From contig CAUJHR010000016.1 in assembly GCA_963205195.1 (NCBI GenBank), positions 62,001 through 126,000 of the forward strand: a stretch of 64,000 bases of DNA, read 5' to 3'. The DNA is from Pseudomonadota bacterium. GTDB taxonomy: Bacteria > Pseudomonadota > Alphaproteobacteria > Rickettsiales > SXRF01. This document shows, one piece after another, positions 53,789 to 62,185 of the stretch. The number at the start of each line of letters is the position of its first letter. Position 1 is the stretch's first letter. The notes under the pieces were generated by a model. The model ran no database searches and had not been told where the DNA came from. It saw only the letters and a program-made list of their open reading frames with translations. The position numbers and the translations under genes were made by a program.

Positions 53789-55669
53789 ATGACAATGCCT
53801 ATAGCAACCAGCAAAATATCGCATCTTTCCGGGCAATCACTTCTGGTTTTTGCCTCCCTCTTGGCAATCATGGCTCATTTGGTATTGCCCGATAACCAGT
53901 GGCGCGACATTCCGCTTATTATAATAATCGTCATCGGCTCGGTGCCGCTTCTTTGGGATATTGGCAAGAAACTCATAAAATTTGATTTTGGGGCTGACAT
54001 ACTGGCTGCCCTGGCACTTATCACCGCTATTGTGCTTGGTGAATATATGACGGCAGTTTTAATAATACTTATGCTGGCGGGCGGACAAGCATTAGAGAAT
54101 TATGCTATGCGTAAAGCCTCTTCTGTTCTGCAGGCATTAGCGCAACGCATGCCGGAAACAGCGCAACGTAAGAATGGCGATAAGATCGAAGCAATAAATA
54201 TCAGCGATATTAAGATAGGTGATTTTATTGTAGTTTACCCCCATGAAACCTGCCCTGTGGATGGAACAGTGGTTGAAGGCCACAGCACCATGGATGAATC
54301 ATACCTGACCGGCGAACCGTACCGCGTGTCAAAGGCAAAAGGTGCAGGCGTACTTTCCGGCGCGATAAATGGTGAAGCAGTTCTAACTATCCGTGCCGAT
54401 AAATTATCGGCTGATTCACGTTATGCAAAAATAATGGAAGTTATGCAGGATGCCGAGCAGAAACGCCCCAACCTGCGCCGCCTCGGTGACCAGTTAGGCG
54501 CGATATTTGCACCACTTGCACTGCTCCTTGCAATATCTGCATGGTGGTATACAGGTGATGCCGTACGATTCCTGGCAGTTCTCGTAGTAGCCACCCCCTG
54601 CCCTTTGCTTATCGCCATTCCTATAACAATTATCAGCGCCATTTCCATGGCGGCACGGCTTGGCATAATCATAAAAGACCCAACAGTTCTGGAACGACTA
54701 CCCACCTGCACTACAGCGATCTTTGATAAAACCGGAACATTAACTTACGGAAGGCCGGAACTTACCGAAATTGCAACCGCAAAAAACGTAAACCGCGATG
54801 ATATTTTAAGCAAGGCCGCAAGCCTTGAGCGATACTCTAAACATCCCCTCGCCCATGCTATTTTGCAGGCGGCAAAAAAATCCGGCCTGCAGCTGCTCAC
54901 CGCACAGAGTGTTTCTGAAAGACCAGGACTTGGGCTTTCGGGTGTAGTTGAAAATTTAGAAATAACCATAACCAGCCGTAAGAAATTTCTGGCAAAATCG
55001 CCCCAATTGGAGAATGAACTTCCAAAGCAATCAGTTGGCCTTGAATGTGTAGTGCTAATAGACGGGGCTTACGCAGCCACCTTCCATTTTCGTGATGCCC
55101 CGCGTGAAGAAGGCCTTTCATTTATCAGCCACCTTGCTCCAACTCATCAATTCAACCATATTATGCTGGTATCGGGTGACCGCGAATCAGAAGTAGCCTA
55201 CCTTGCTGAACGCATGGGAATAACCCAGTCCCTTTCGGGGCAGACACCTGAGCAAAAACTTCAATTGGTGCGCGAGGAAACCGCAAAAGCGCCAACCCTG
55301 TTCATGGGTGACGGCATAAATGACGCGCCAGCATTGGCCGCTGCAACTGTCGGCATAGCTTTTGGGCAGGCAAGCAGCGTAACTGCCGAGGCTGCAGGTG
55401 CAGTAATAATGGAAAACACCCTAGCCAAGGTCGATGAACTCATACACATAAGCGAATCAATGCGAAAAATAGCTATGCAGAGCGCAATCGGCGGTATGGG
55501 CCTGAGTGTTATATGTATGGGCTTTGCCGCAGCCGGGTATTTATCGCCTGTTGCCGGGGCAATTGCCCAGGAACTTATCGACATGCTAGCAATCCTGTGG
55601 GCTTTGCGCCTGACTTTACAAGGGAAAATAGACGCCGACATAAAACTTGGGAAACACCACAAGCATTAA
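53789..55669 (+). CDS. P1B-type metal-transporting ATPase without N-terminal metal-binding domain
   Basis: A 626-residue pump. Membrane helices start almost at the N-terminus, with no CxxC or His-rich metal-binding domain. The actuator has TGEP, the membrane metal motif is ATPCPL (C271), the phosphorylated Asp is D313 in FDKTGTLTYG, the P1B-specific HP is in SKHPLAHAI and the hinge is GDGINDAPAL. The TPCPL signature differs from CPC of Cu/Zn pumps and SPC of PIB-4 pumps, so the metal cannot be assigned. It is not linked to a metal regulator. Confidence 0.88.
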   Translation: MTMPIATSKISHLSGQSLLVFASLLAIMAHLVLPDNQWRDIPLIIIIVIGSVPLLWDIGKKLIKFDFGADILAALALITAIVLGEYMTAVLIILMLAGGQALENYAMRKASSVLQALAQRMPETAQRKNGDKIEAINISDIKIGDFIVVYPHETCPVDGTVVEGHSTMDESYLTGEPYRVSKAKGAGVLSGAINGEAVLTIRADKLSADSRYAKIMEVMQDAEQKRPNLRRLGDQLGAIFAPLALLLAISAWWYTGDAVRFLAVLVVATPCPLLIAIPITIISAISMAARLGIIIKDPTVLERLPTCTTAIFDKTGTLTYGRPELTEIATAKNVNRDDILSKAASLERYSKHPLAHAILQAAKKSGLQLLTAQSVSERPGLGLSGVVENLEITITSRKKFLAKSPQLENELPKQSVGLECVVLIDGAYAATFHFRDAPREEGLSFISHLAPTHQFNHIMLVSGDRESEVAYLAERMGITQSLSGQTPEQKLQLVREETAKAPTLFMGDGINDAPALAAATVGIAFGQASSVTAEAAGAVIMENTLAKVDELIHISESMRKIAMQSAIGGMGLSVICMGFAAAGYLSPVAGAIAQELIDMLAILWALRLTLQGKIDADIKLGKHHKH

Positions 55670-55729
55670 TAAACAGTTGAGGTTTTCCGTGTTTGTGGTA
55701 GTATTTTGCAGTAAAGACAAAGGAAGCAG

Positions 55730-56785
55730 ATGCCTCATTTTAGCACAGAAAATATTGAAGATTATATACCATTGGCGCCAAAGCCATCTCTTTTCACGCG
55801 CATTAAAAACGCAATAAAGAATTTCCTTGGAATTGCTCCTAATCCAGAAATAATTTCTGCGCCAGAGCCTTATGACCTGGTACGCAAGCCGATAGAATAT
55901 CTTCCTGTAATAAACAATAACCCTCTGCAAGGCGAAATAAACAAGGCCATATTAGCCGCCAGGGGCAATACACACCCTGAAGGATTATCTGAAGCCGATA
56001 TAAATTTGGTTATTAAATACCTGACCCCTGTGGAAATGAAACCGGGTGATTTACTTAAAGTTGGAAACAATGAATCAATTTCCTATGCTGAGTTTACAAA
56101 AGTTGCTCAAAATGTAGAAAATGTAAGTTCCAAAGATGCTACATTCAAAACCATGCCGCGTATCTTTATCTATCCAGATGTGCCATCTGGTAACAGCAGG
56201 GAAGAAATTATACTTAATAAACTTAACATAGCCCCTGATAATGTCGCTTATTCATATAGCGATTCAATACTTATAAGCCAGGATTTCAGCAACAGGAATA
56301 ACCGTGAGGGTATAATTTCTGCCTTCGCCCATGAATATGGGCACCGCCTTAATTTCGCTACGCAGGGAATTGTGACAGCCGAATATAACCCGTCAAAACA
56401 TGCTCAGATCATTGGCAATGATATAAATAAAATGTATGAAGAACGTCAGTCTATAAAATCCGTGATTGATTTGAAGAACAAAGAACTTGCACGTCAGGAA
56501 GAAAAAATAGCCGATGATTACGCTGCATTGGCTGGTTATGGCGAAGGAATAAAAAAATTTGCTGCTAATAATCTTCTTCCCCCTTCAGAAACCAGCAAGC
56601 ACCCTTCCTCCAAGGAGCGTATGGAAAATATAGAAAGCGCGCAGAATAACCCGCAATCAGCGCTTAAAAAAATTGAAAGAAGCCTTGATAAATTCAAAAA
56701 GCAGATTTTTAGTCGCCCCGCAGAAACACATCAGCAGCTTGTAGCTAGCCAGGCATCTGATAGTACATACCAGCCATCTCGCTGA
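55730..56785 (+). CDS. Putative HEYGH zinc metalloprotease, no signal peptide
   Basis: A 351-residue protein. HEYGH at residues 201-205 in ISAFAHEYGHRLNF is a gluzincin-type HExxH zinc site. About 55 residues later QEEKIADDYAALAGYG supplies acidic residues suited to the third ligand, and KHPSSKERMENI follows, which resembles M48-like peptidases. M48 enzymes are usually membrane proteins; this one has no membrane helix or signal. The N-terminal 110 residues are unrecognised. A strong AAGGAAG ribosome site precedes it. It may be cytoplasmic or exported by a non-Sec route. Confidence 0.65.
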   Translation: MPHFSTENIEDYIPLAPKPSLFTRIKNAIKNFLGIAPNPEIISAPEPYDLVRKPIEYLPVINNNPLQGEINKAILAARGNTHPEGLSEADINLVIKYLTPVEMKPGDLLKVGNNESISYAEFTKVAQNVENVSSKDATFKTMPRIFIYPDVPSGNSREEIILNKLNIAPDNVAYSYSDSILISQDFSNRNNREGIISAFAHEYGHRLNFATQGIVTAEYNPSKHAQIIGNDINKMYEERQSIKSVIDLKNKELARQEEKIADDYAALAGYGEGIKKFAANNLLPPSETSKHPSSKERMENIESAQNNPQSALKKIERSLDKFKKQIFSRPAETHQQLVASQASDSTYQPSR

Positions 56786-56787
56786 TT

Positions 56788-57138
56788 CTATTTGCCCTTC
56801 ATTGCTTGTGAATCAGCTTTCTGTTCTTCATTATGCTTACACTGGATAACCATAATACGATTATGGGTCGTAGTAGTGGTAGCAGTTGACACGGCAGAAG
56901 ATGACTTAACGTCGGTAACCGTACCCGCTTCGCCCGTAACTTCCAAAACTTCATAGCCAAGGTCTTCGCAGATTATGCCTGCTTTCTGGTAACAATGCCC
57001 CCAGTTCCTGTTTACCCCCGAACAATTAACTGCATATCCGCGCTTGCCTTCGGAAGTATATATACGGCTCGAAGAAGCTTCAGTTCCGCAACCGCTAACA
57101 AATGCAGCTGCTAATAATATAATTATGATCTTATTCAT
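56788..57138 (-). CDS. Small lipoprotein of unknown function
   Basis: A 116-residue protein with a lipoprotein signal (IIIILLAAAFVSGCG, acylated Cys about residue 17). Four more cysteines (NCSG, HCYQ, GIICED and IQCKH) could form two disulfides. The block GVNRNWGHCYQKAGIICEDLGYEVL recalls small envelope lipoproteins of proteobacteria, but I do not recognise the family with certainty. It is convergent with the metalloprotease gene. Confidence 0.75.
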   Translation of the reverse strand: MNKIIIILLAAAFVSGCGTEASSSRIYTSEGKRGYAVNCSGVNRNWGHCYQKAGIICEDLGYEVLEVTGEAGTVTDVKSSSAVSTATTTTTHNRIMVIQCKHNEEQKADSQAMKGK

Positions 57139-57302
57139 ATTACTCTCAAATTATAATGGTTTATTTATATTTAGATCATATATAGCAGCAAAAATTTATT
57201 GTCTATAATGAGAAAATATAACTCTATAAAAAACCCCTATTATTTAACAATGCTTAATAATATAATACTATTGGCTTACATTTGAAATATATGAAATAAT
57301 TT

Positions 57303-58991
57303 ATGGCAGCACATAAAATAGAGCGTGAAGAAGTTACAATTATTGGTGGTGGTCGCGGCGGTGTTGAAACTGCCCTTATGCTTGCAAGGCAGACAGTAAG
57401 GGATAAAAATACTGGCAATGAAACACCTAAATACCACATTACACTTATAGAAGCACAAAACAGCCTTTTAAATGGTGCAAGCCTCATAGCATCACGGCTG
57501 CACCTTGGCGGCGAATACCCATTAGACACGCAAACCGCGCAAGACTGCCTTGAAGGGGCGCTAATGTTCAAATTATTAATGCCCGCCAATGTTTATACCA
57601 ATGTCCCGCCAATGAAATTCCTGGTTGCAGAAGAAACACAGAAGCATGGCGAAAAACCAGAAAGTACAGAAGATGAGAAATCCTTGACCATGGCTAAATA
57701 CGAAGCTGCCTACAAGGTAATTGAGCATAACTACAGCCTTGCCGTTACTCAATTAAAAGCAAAATTACACCTCCAATCAAATACGGAAGCTGAAAAATTA
57801 TTATTTGGCCCTAAGTCCGAGCTTTTCCAGAAAATTCCTTCTGGAGCAGATGATGGTTATGCTGATTACAATAAAGGCGATACAAAAATTGCTGGGGGCT
57901 TCCAAAGCAAAGAACCGGGAATAAACGTTGGAAAATTCCTGGCCACATTGCAGATGGAGCTGGAGCGTGAGCAGGAAAAAGGCAACATAACCATCCTTAC
58001 CGGCCATAAGGTAAGCAAGGATGGCATTAAGGGTCAGCTTGGCAAATTCGAGGTTCATTGCAATAAAAACGGTTCTGAAATAATTATTCCTTCCAGTCAG
58101 GTTATAGTCACAGCATGGAAAGATGGGCCGGAAATAATTCCCCATCTTGGTGAAGATGAAAAAGGCAGGGAAAAGCAAGTCACTGTTTTTAAACGCGCCA
58201 TGCTGCTTGTAGACTTACCTGCTGGCTGGAAAACCCCACCGGCATTTATAATGCTTGGCAAGCATGGCGGGATGCTTTCACCTTATAATGATAAAACCGC
58301 CATATGTTACCTTCCGATACAGGAGGCTGCTTATAGAAAAAACTACACGCTTACCGATAGCCAACCTTCTTTGCCTGCCGATTGGGATAAGATAACCCCG
58401 GAAGAAAAAGGAAATTGGGCACAACGCTATTTTGAATTGTTAAAGGAACGTTTCCCAGTTTTACAGGACGCCAGCAACCCACGCCTTATAGTGCGTGATA
58501 CGCTAAGTTTTCAACCTGATATTGACCAGCGCCAGTACGAGGCCGTATCAGAGGTTAGAAGTGGAAAGCGGATGGCTATGAAACAAATAGCAAACCAGGG
58601 CATGGAACAGGAGCAGGAACAGCAACTTCAGCAGGCAATGCTGCTGGAACGCGGCGATCACCTGCCGCCAAGCGAAGTAGTGGGCAGGCCGGGTTTATTC
58701 ACCTTATATCCAACAAAAGCAACCTACGCCACACGTTCAGCTGTACAGGCCACTGAAATGGTTATGGAGCGCAGCTCCCAACGCAATATGGAAACAATTA
58801 TTATCCCGCCGGAGCACCCGCTTAATTGCATATTAAATAATATGGGGAAATACTCATTAGCGAAAATGCAGGAACCAAAGCCACTTTTCATGCAGCGCTT
58901 TGCAAAGCAGCATCCAGACCTTTTTGGCGAATCGCAGGATATGAAAATAACCCAGGATAGCTGGCCGGGGAAAAGCAGGCAACTATCCTGA
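57303..58991 (+). CDS. FAD/NAD-binding oxidoreductase-like protein, unassigned
   Basis: A 562-residue protein. Residues 9-25 (EEVTIIGGGRGGVETAL) form a dinucleotide-binding fold like that of FAD oxidoreductases, followed by HITLIEAQ, the strand ending in the ribose-binding Glu. A mid-region VHCNKNGSEIIIPSSQVIVTAW and a C-terminal LFTLYPTKATYATRSAVQATEMV resemble DAO-type proteins. About 40 extra residues (89-130) form a charged helical insertion. No substrate can be named. It lies alone after a 164-base AT-rich gap with no feature seen. Confidence 0.65.
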   Translation: MAAHKIEREEVTIIGGGRGGVETALMLARQTVRDKNTGNETPKYHITLIEAQNSLLNGASLIASRLHLGGEYPLDTQTAQDCLEGALMFKLLMPANVYTNVPPMKFLVAEETQKHGEKPESTEDEKSLTMAKYEAAYKVIEHNYSLAVTQLKAKLHLQSNTEAEKLLFGPKSELFQKIPSGADDGYADYNKGDTKIAGGFQSKEPGINVGKFLATLQMELEREQEKGNITILTGHKVSKDGIKGQLGKFEVHCNKNGSEIIIPSSQVIVTAWKDGPEIIPHLGEDEKGREKQVTVFKRAMLLVDLPAGWKTPPAFIMLGKHGGMLSPYNDKTAICYLPIQEAAYRKNYTLTDSQPSLPADWDKITPEEKGNWAQRYFELLKERFPVLQDASNPRLIVRDTLSFQPDIDQRQYEAVSEVRSGKRMAMKQIANQGMEQEQEQQLQQAMLLERGDHLPPSEVVGRPGLFTLYPTKATYATRSAVQATEMVMERSSQRNMETIIIPPEHPLNCILNNMGKYSLAKMQEPKPLFMQRFAKQHPDLFGESQDMKITQDSWPGKSRQLS

Positions 58992-59122
58992 CCTTTTTCT
59001 TAACATTTAAATACATATAGAAATTTTATTTAACTCTATCACTATTATATTTATATTTTTATTATAGAATTTATTATTGAAATTTATCAGCTAATTAAAT
59101 TAGGCCTTCTCATATCCTACCT

Positions 59123-60757
59123 ATGAAGAAATACAGCGCTGAATTACTGGGCAACCCGGAAACATTAAGGCTTATATTAGACGCCGCAGATATACCGATA
59201 AATTATTGCAGCGCCGATCTTAAATTCCTTTTTTGTAACAAAACTTATGCAAAATGGTATGGGCGCACAGCCGAACAGATCATAGGAAAAACTATAATCG
59301 AGCTGCTTGGCGAAGAAGGTTACAATACCATCCGTCCTTACTGTGAACGTGCATTAAGGGGTGAGCATTTCCGGTATGAAACAGAAGTTAACCTGTCGAT
59401 AGGCTACCGTTATATACAATGCAGCTATACGCCAGTCTTTGACAATTTTGGAAAAGTAACAGGCTGGGTAGGGATAATATATGACATGACCCAGCGCTAC
59501 CTGATGGAAAAAACCCTGCAGGAAAATGAGGCGAAACTGAAAATGGCGAAGGAAAAAGCAGAAGCAGCAAATATCGCCAAGTCGGAATTCATGGCCACCA
59601 TGAGCCATGAGATACGCACCCCGATGAATGCAGTGCTTGGTCTTTCTCATATATTAAGCATGAGCTCGCCTTTATCAGAAAAGCAGAAAGAATATATAAA
59701 GACGCTGCAACTCAGTGCCCAATCACTGCTAACATTGATAAACGACCTGCTGGATTTCAGCAAATCGGAAACCAATTCGATAGATTTAGAGCATTTGCCT
59801 TTTGATTTTGCCTCCATCATTGAAGAAATAATAGGCATGTTCAATATGGAAGCAGCCGATAAAAATGTAGACATAATTTATAATAAATCTGAACTTGATG
59901 GAACCTCATTTTTAGGCGATCCGCTTCGTATACGCCAGATACTGACAAACCTTATAAGCAATGCCCTTAAATTCACGCCAGACGGCAATATAACCATTAG
60001 CCTTAGCAGCACTCCAAGCTCAAATCCCAGCAATATATATGTGCATGCCAGCATTAAGGATACAGGTATAGGTATTGCTGCCAATAAGCATTCTGCTGTA
60101 TTCGATAAATTCGTACAGGCCGATATGTCAATAACCAGGCAATATGGTGGAAGTGGGCTTGGCCTTGCAATAAGTAAAAACCTTGCCGAGCTTATGGGAG
60201 GCTCAATAACGCTTAACAGCTCTCCTGGTATTGGCTCTGAATTTATACTGCATATACCTGTTGAATATTATGGCAGCGAAGGCAAAATTCCTACAATCAC
60301 ACGCAGCAAGGATAAAGATTCATCTCATCAGAAGGGAAAAAATATTTCCATACTGCTGGCTGAGGATTACTCGCCAAATATTCTGGTTGCAACTACATTG
60401 CTTGAATCTATGGGCTATAGCTGTGATGTAGCACGTACCGGTAAAGAAGTATTATCGAAATTGCTGAGTGGTAAAAATTACGACATCATACTTATGGACG
60501 TCAGGATGCCAGAACTTGATGGCTACAGCACTACATCCATAATCCGCGAAAATGAGAAAAAGGAAAATGCAAAGCGGATGCCAATTATCGGTGTCACTGC
60601 ACATGTGATGTCAGACAGCATTGATAAATGCTACAAAGCGGGAATGGATGATTATATAGCCAAACCCTTCGATGCAGAAGACCTGCACCAGAAAATCCTC
60701 AAGCTTATAAAAAACCAACCTATCATCAGGGGTAATGGGGCGAGTGACCGGATTTGA
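59123..60757 (+). CDS. PAS-containing hybrid histidine kinase/response regulator
   Basis: A 544-residue soluble hybrid kinase. A PAS domain (residues about 14-130, FLFCNKTYAKWYGRTAEQIIGK) leads to a coiled linker, a HisKA box with H162 in MSHEIRTPMN, an ATPase domain with GSGLGLAISKNLAELMGG, and a receiver domain with D459 in IILMDVRMPELDG and K in IAKPF. It has no membrane helix. The last eight codons overlap the tRNA-His gene on the other strand. The output partner is unknown; no regulator gene is adjacent. Confidence 0.93.
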   Translation: MKKYSAELLGNPETLRLILDAADIPINYCSADLKFLFCNKTYAKWYGRTAEQIIGKTIIELLGEEGYNTIRPYCERALRGEHFRYETEVNLSIGYRYIQCSYTPVFDNFGKVTGWVGIIYDMTQRYLMEKTLQENEAKLKMAKEKAEAANIAKSEFMATMSHEIRTPMNAVLGLSHILSMSSPLSEKQKEYIKTLQLSAQSLLTLINDLLDFSKSETNSIDLEHLPFDFASIIEEIIGMFNMEAADKNVDIIYNKSELDGTSFLGDPLRIRQILTNLISNALKFTPDGNITISLSSTPSSNPSNIYVHASIKDTGIGIAANKHSAVFDKFVQADMSITRQYGGSGLGLAISKNLAELMGGSITLNSSPGIGSEFILHIPVEYYGSEGKIPTITRSKDKDSSHQKGKNISILLAEDYSPNILVATTLLESMGYSCDVARTGKEVLSKLLSGKNYDIILMDVRMPELDGYSTTSIIRENEKKENAKRMPIIGVTAHVMSDSIDKCYKAGMDDYIAKPFDAEDLHQKILKLIKNQPIIRGNGASDRI

Positions 60758-60813
60758 ACCGGCGACATCCAGAATCACAATCTGGCGCTCTAACCAACTG
60801 AGCTACACCCGCC
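60736..60813 (-). tRNA. tRNA-His (anticodon GTG)
   Basis: On the minus strand, 78 bases including encoded CCA and the extra 5' G. G-1 pairs with discriminator C73, the tRNA-His identity pair. Acceptor GCGGGTG pairs with CACTCGC. The anticodon stem CCAGA/TCTGG holds loop TTGTGAT, anticodon GTG. The T loop is TTCAAAT. The 3' part overlaps the convergent kinase gene by 22 bases. Confidence 0.95.
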
Positions 60814-60819
60814 ATACTA

Positions 60820-60843
60820 GCAAATCCGCATGCGGGAATTTGC
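60820..60843. repeat. Short palindrome upstream of tRNA-His
   Basis: GCAAATCCGCATGCGGGAATTTGC is almost self-complementary, with one extra base in the right arm. It lies seven bases 5' of tRNA-His, and its outer sequence resembles the stems at 1532 and 5209. Confidence 0.55.
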
Positions 60844-60947
60844 ATATATAAAAACTATAAAATTAAGATAGGCACTAGGAATTAGGCACTGTACAGCCAA
60901 AAGTCAATTAAAAAACTGGATTTACTGCCAAATTAGCCAAAAACCCT

Positions 60948-61035
60948 GTCATTCCGCCGCAAAGCGGAATCTATGCCAAGCCTAACAGCCAGAAGTTTAG
61001 TGTTAGATATGGATCCCGGCCTTCGCCGTGATGAC
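60948..61035. repeat. Degenerate GTCATTCCGC interspersed repeat
   Basis: GTCATTCCGCCGC...GCGGAATCTA at the left and TATGGATCCCGG...GATGAC at the right form an imperfect inverted repeat with GTCAT/ATGAC ends, the common GTCATTCC-type intergenic element in decayed form. It opens the 570-base gene-free stretch between the kinase and coaD. Confidence 0.6.
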
Positions 61036-61064
61036 AAGTCACTTCCTTCCAAAACTCCAAGCGC

Positions 61065-61215
61065 GCAGCAAAGCATAGTAGAGTTTCTAAACTCTCTAGG
61101 CTTTAGCGAAAATGGTTATTTCTGAGAACCGCAACGTAAGCGTACATCCTGGTACGTGCGTAGCGGAAGCGCAAGAAATGGCCATTTGCAGCAAAGCATA
61201 GTAGAGTTTTTAAAC
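61065..61215. repeat. 28-base direct repeats flanking a hairpin
   Basis: Copy 1 at 61065-61092 and copy 2 at 61188-61215 read GCAGCAAAGCATAGTAGAG followed by TTTCTAAAC or TTTTTAAAC, differing at one base. Between them lies the hairpin at 61106-61189, whose last two bases overlap copy 2. This looks like a repeated unit rather than chance. Confidence 0.75.
61106..61189. repeat. 84-base hairpin with GTAC apex
   Basis: GCGAAAATGGTTATTTCT at the left pairs imperfectly with AGAAATGGCCATTTGC at the right. The apex is GCGTAC-ATCCTG-GTACGT. It is related by its apex to the elements at 48985 and 61234, while the arms differ. Confidence 0.7.
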
Positions 61216-61233
61216 TTATTTTGGCAAAAAAGC

Positions 61234-61307
61234 GCGAAGCGATGGATACCCAGAAAAGTTTAGCGTACACGCTAGTACGTGACTTTTCGAGGGGCTCCAT
61301 CGCAAGC
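61234..61307. repeat. 74-base hairpin with GTAC apex downstream of coaD
   Basis: GCGAAGCGATGGA at the left pairs with CTCCATCGCAAGC at the right; AGAAAAGT pairs with ACTTTTCG inside. The apex is GCGTAC-ACGCTA-GTACGT. It ends 21 bases from the coaD stop and could act as its transcription or decay barrier. Confidence 0.75.
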
Positions 61308-61328
61308 AGATTTGAAGCTAAAATGAGT

Positions 61329-61826
61329 TTAATGTGCAGAGGAAAAGTGTGAGCGCAAGTGGCTAGCCACATTCGGCGATACGAAAGAAGATATATCACC
61401 ACCAAGCCTTGCGATTTGCTTTACGAAACGCGATGAAATAAAATGCGTATCTTCTGATGCGGTCAGGAATACAGTTTCTACATCTGGTTTCATGCGGGCA
61501 TTCATGCAGGCCATCTGGAATTCATATTCAAAATCAGAAACAGCCCGCAAGCCGCGTATCACCATATTAGCCCCTACCTCTTCGGCAAAATTTACAAGCA
61601 ATCCGGAGAATGTTTTTACTTCCACCCGGTGCGCTTCCTTACCCAGCGAGGCAAGATCAGCCTCCACCAGCTGCCCGCGCATCGCAAGGTCGAATACAGG
61701 CTCCTTTCCAGTATCCAGCGCAACAGCTACAATAAGGCGGTCAGTGACATTTAATGCGCGCCTTATAATATCCATATGCCCGACTGTGATCGGATCAAAT
61801 GTTCCAGGGTAAATAGCAGTTCTCAT
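61329..61826 (-). CDS. coaD: Phosphopantetheine adenylyltransferase
   Basis: A 165-residue nucleotidyltransferase of coenzyme A synthesis. The N-terminal AIYPGTFDPITVGHMDII holds the TxGH site (T and H at about residues 9 and 17), followed by VIRGLRAVSDFEYEFQMA and the C-terminal ISSRFVKQIARLGG, which are diagnostic. Length is standard. It is divergent from fliF across a 359-base gap. Confidence 0.97.
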   Translation of the reverse strand: MRTAIYPGTFDPITVGHMDIIRRALNVTDRLIVAVALDTGKEPVFDLAMRGQLVEADLASLGKEAHRVEVKTFSGLLVNFAEEVGANMVIRGLRAVSDFEYEFQMACMNARMKPDVETVFLTASEDTHFISSRFVKQIARLGGDISSFVSPNVASHLRSHFSSAH

Positions 61827-62050
61827 TTTTATGTATCTCCATAAAAAAATTACTTGTAAAAATGTTAAAAAAAACTATTACAGATTCATATAATCAGCGC
61901 TATAAAATTTTCACAATCAAGCATAATGATTTATAAAAATTATCGAACTAGGCAAATTTTTCTTTACCTCGATATAAATAAAAATAATTCGCTTGCCTAA
62001 CCCCTCCAAATATATTTTATCATATCAATGTAGGAAAATTTTTCCCCATA

Positions 62051-62066
62051 TTAACACATTGTAAAC
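62051..62066 (+). promoter_or_regulatory. CtrA-like box upstream of fliF
   Basis: TTAAC-ACATTG-TAAAC matches the TTAA-N7-TTAA(C) consensus of the alphaproteobacterial cell-cycle regulator CtrA with one mismatch in the second half. It is 120 bases before fliF in an AT-rich gap (61827-62185) where no other feature was recognised. CtrA control of flagellar operons is known in Caulobacter; here it is inference, and chance occurrence in AT-rich DNA is possible. Confidence 0.35.
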
Positions 62067-62185
62067 ACAATTGAGCTATTATGAGGAAATTCAAGGCTTA
62101 CACAATGAAGTTTTTCTGCCCATAGCATAAATAATATGTATGGATTTAGTATAAAAATATAAAATTTGGGGAAGTATAAGGCACT

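Noticed and set aside
60900-61330. A CRISPR array in the repeat-rich gap
   Set aside because: Repeats are few, differ in type and have no regular spacer length; no cas gene is in the window.
61827-62185. A sigma-54 promoter before fliF
   Set aside because: No GG-N10-GC element with the TGGCAC-N5-TTGC pattern was found.
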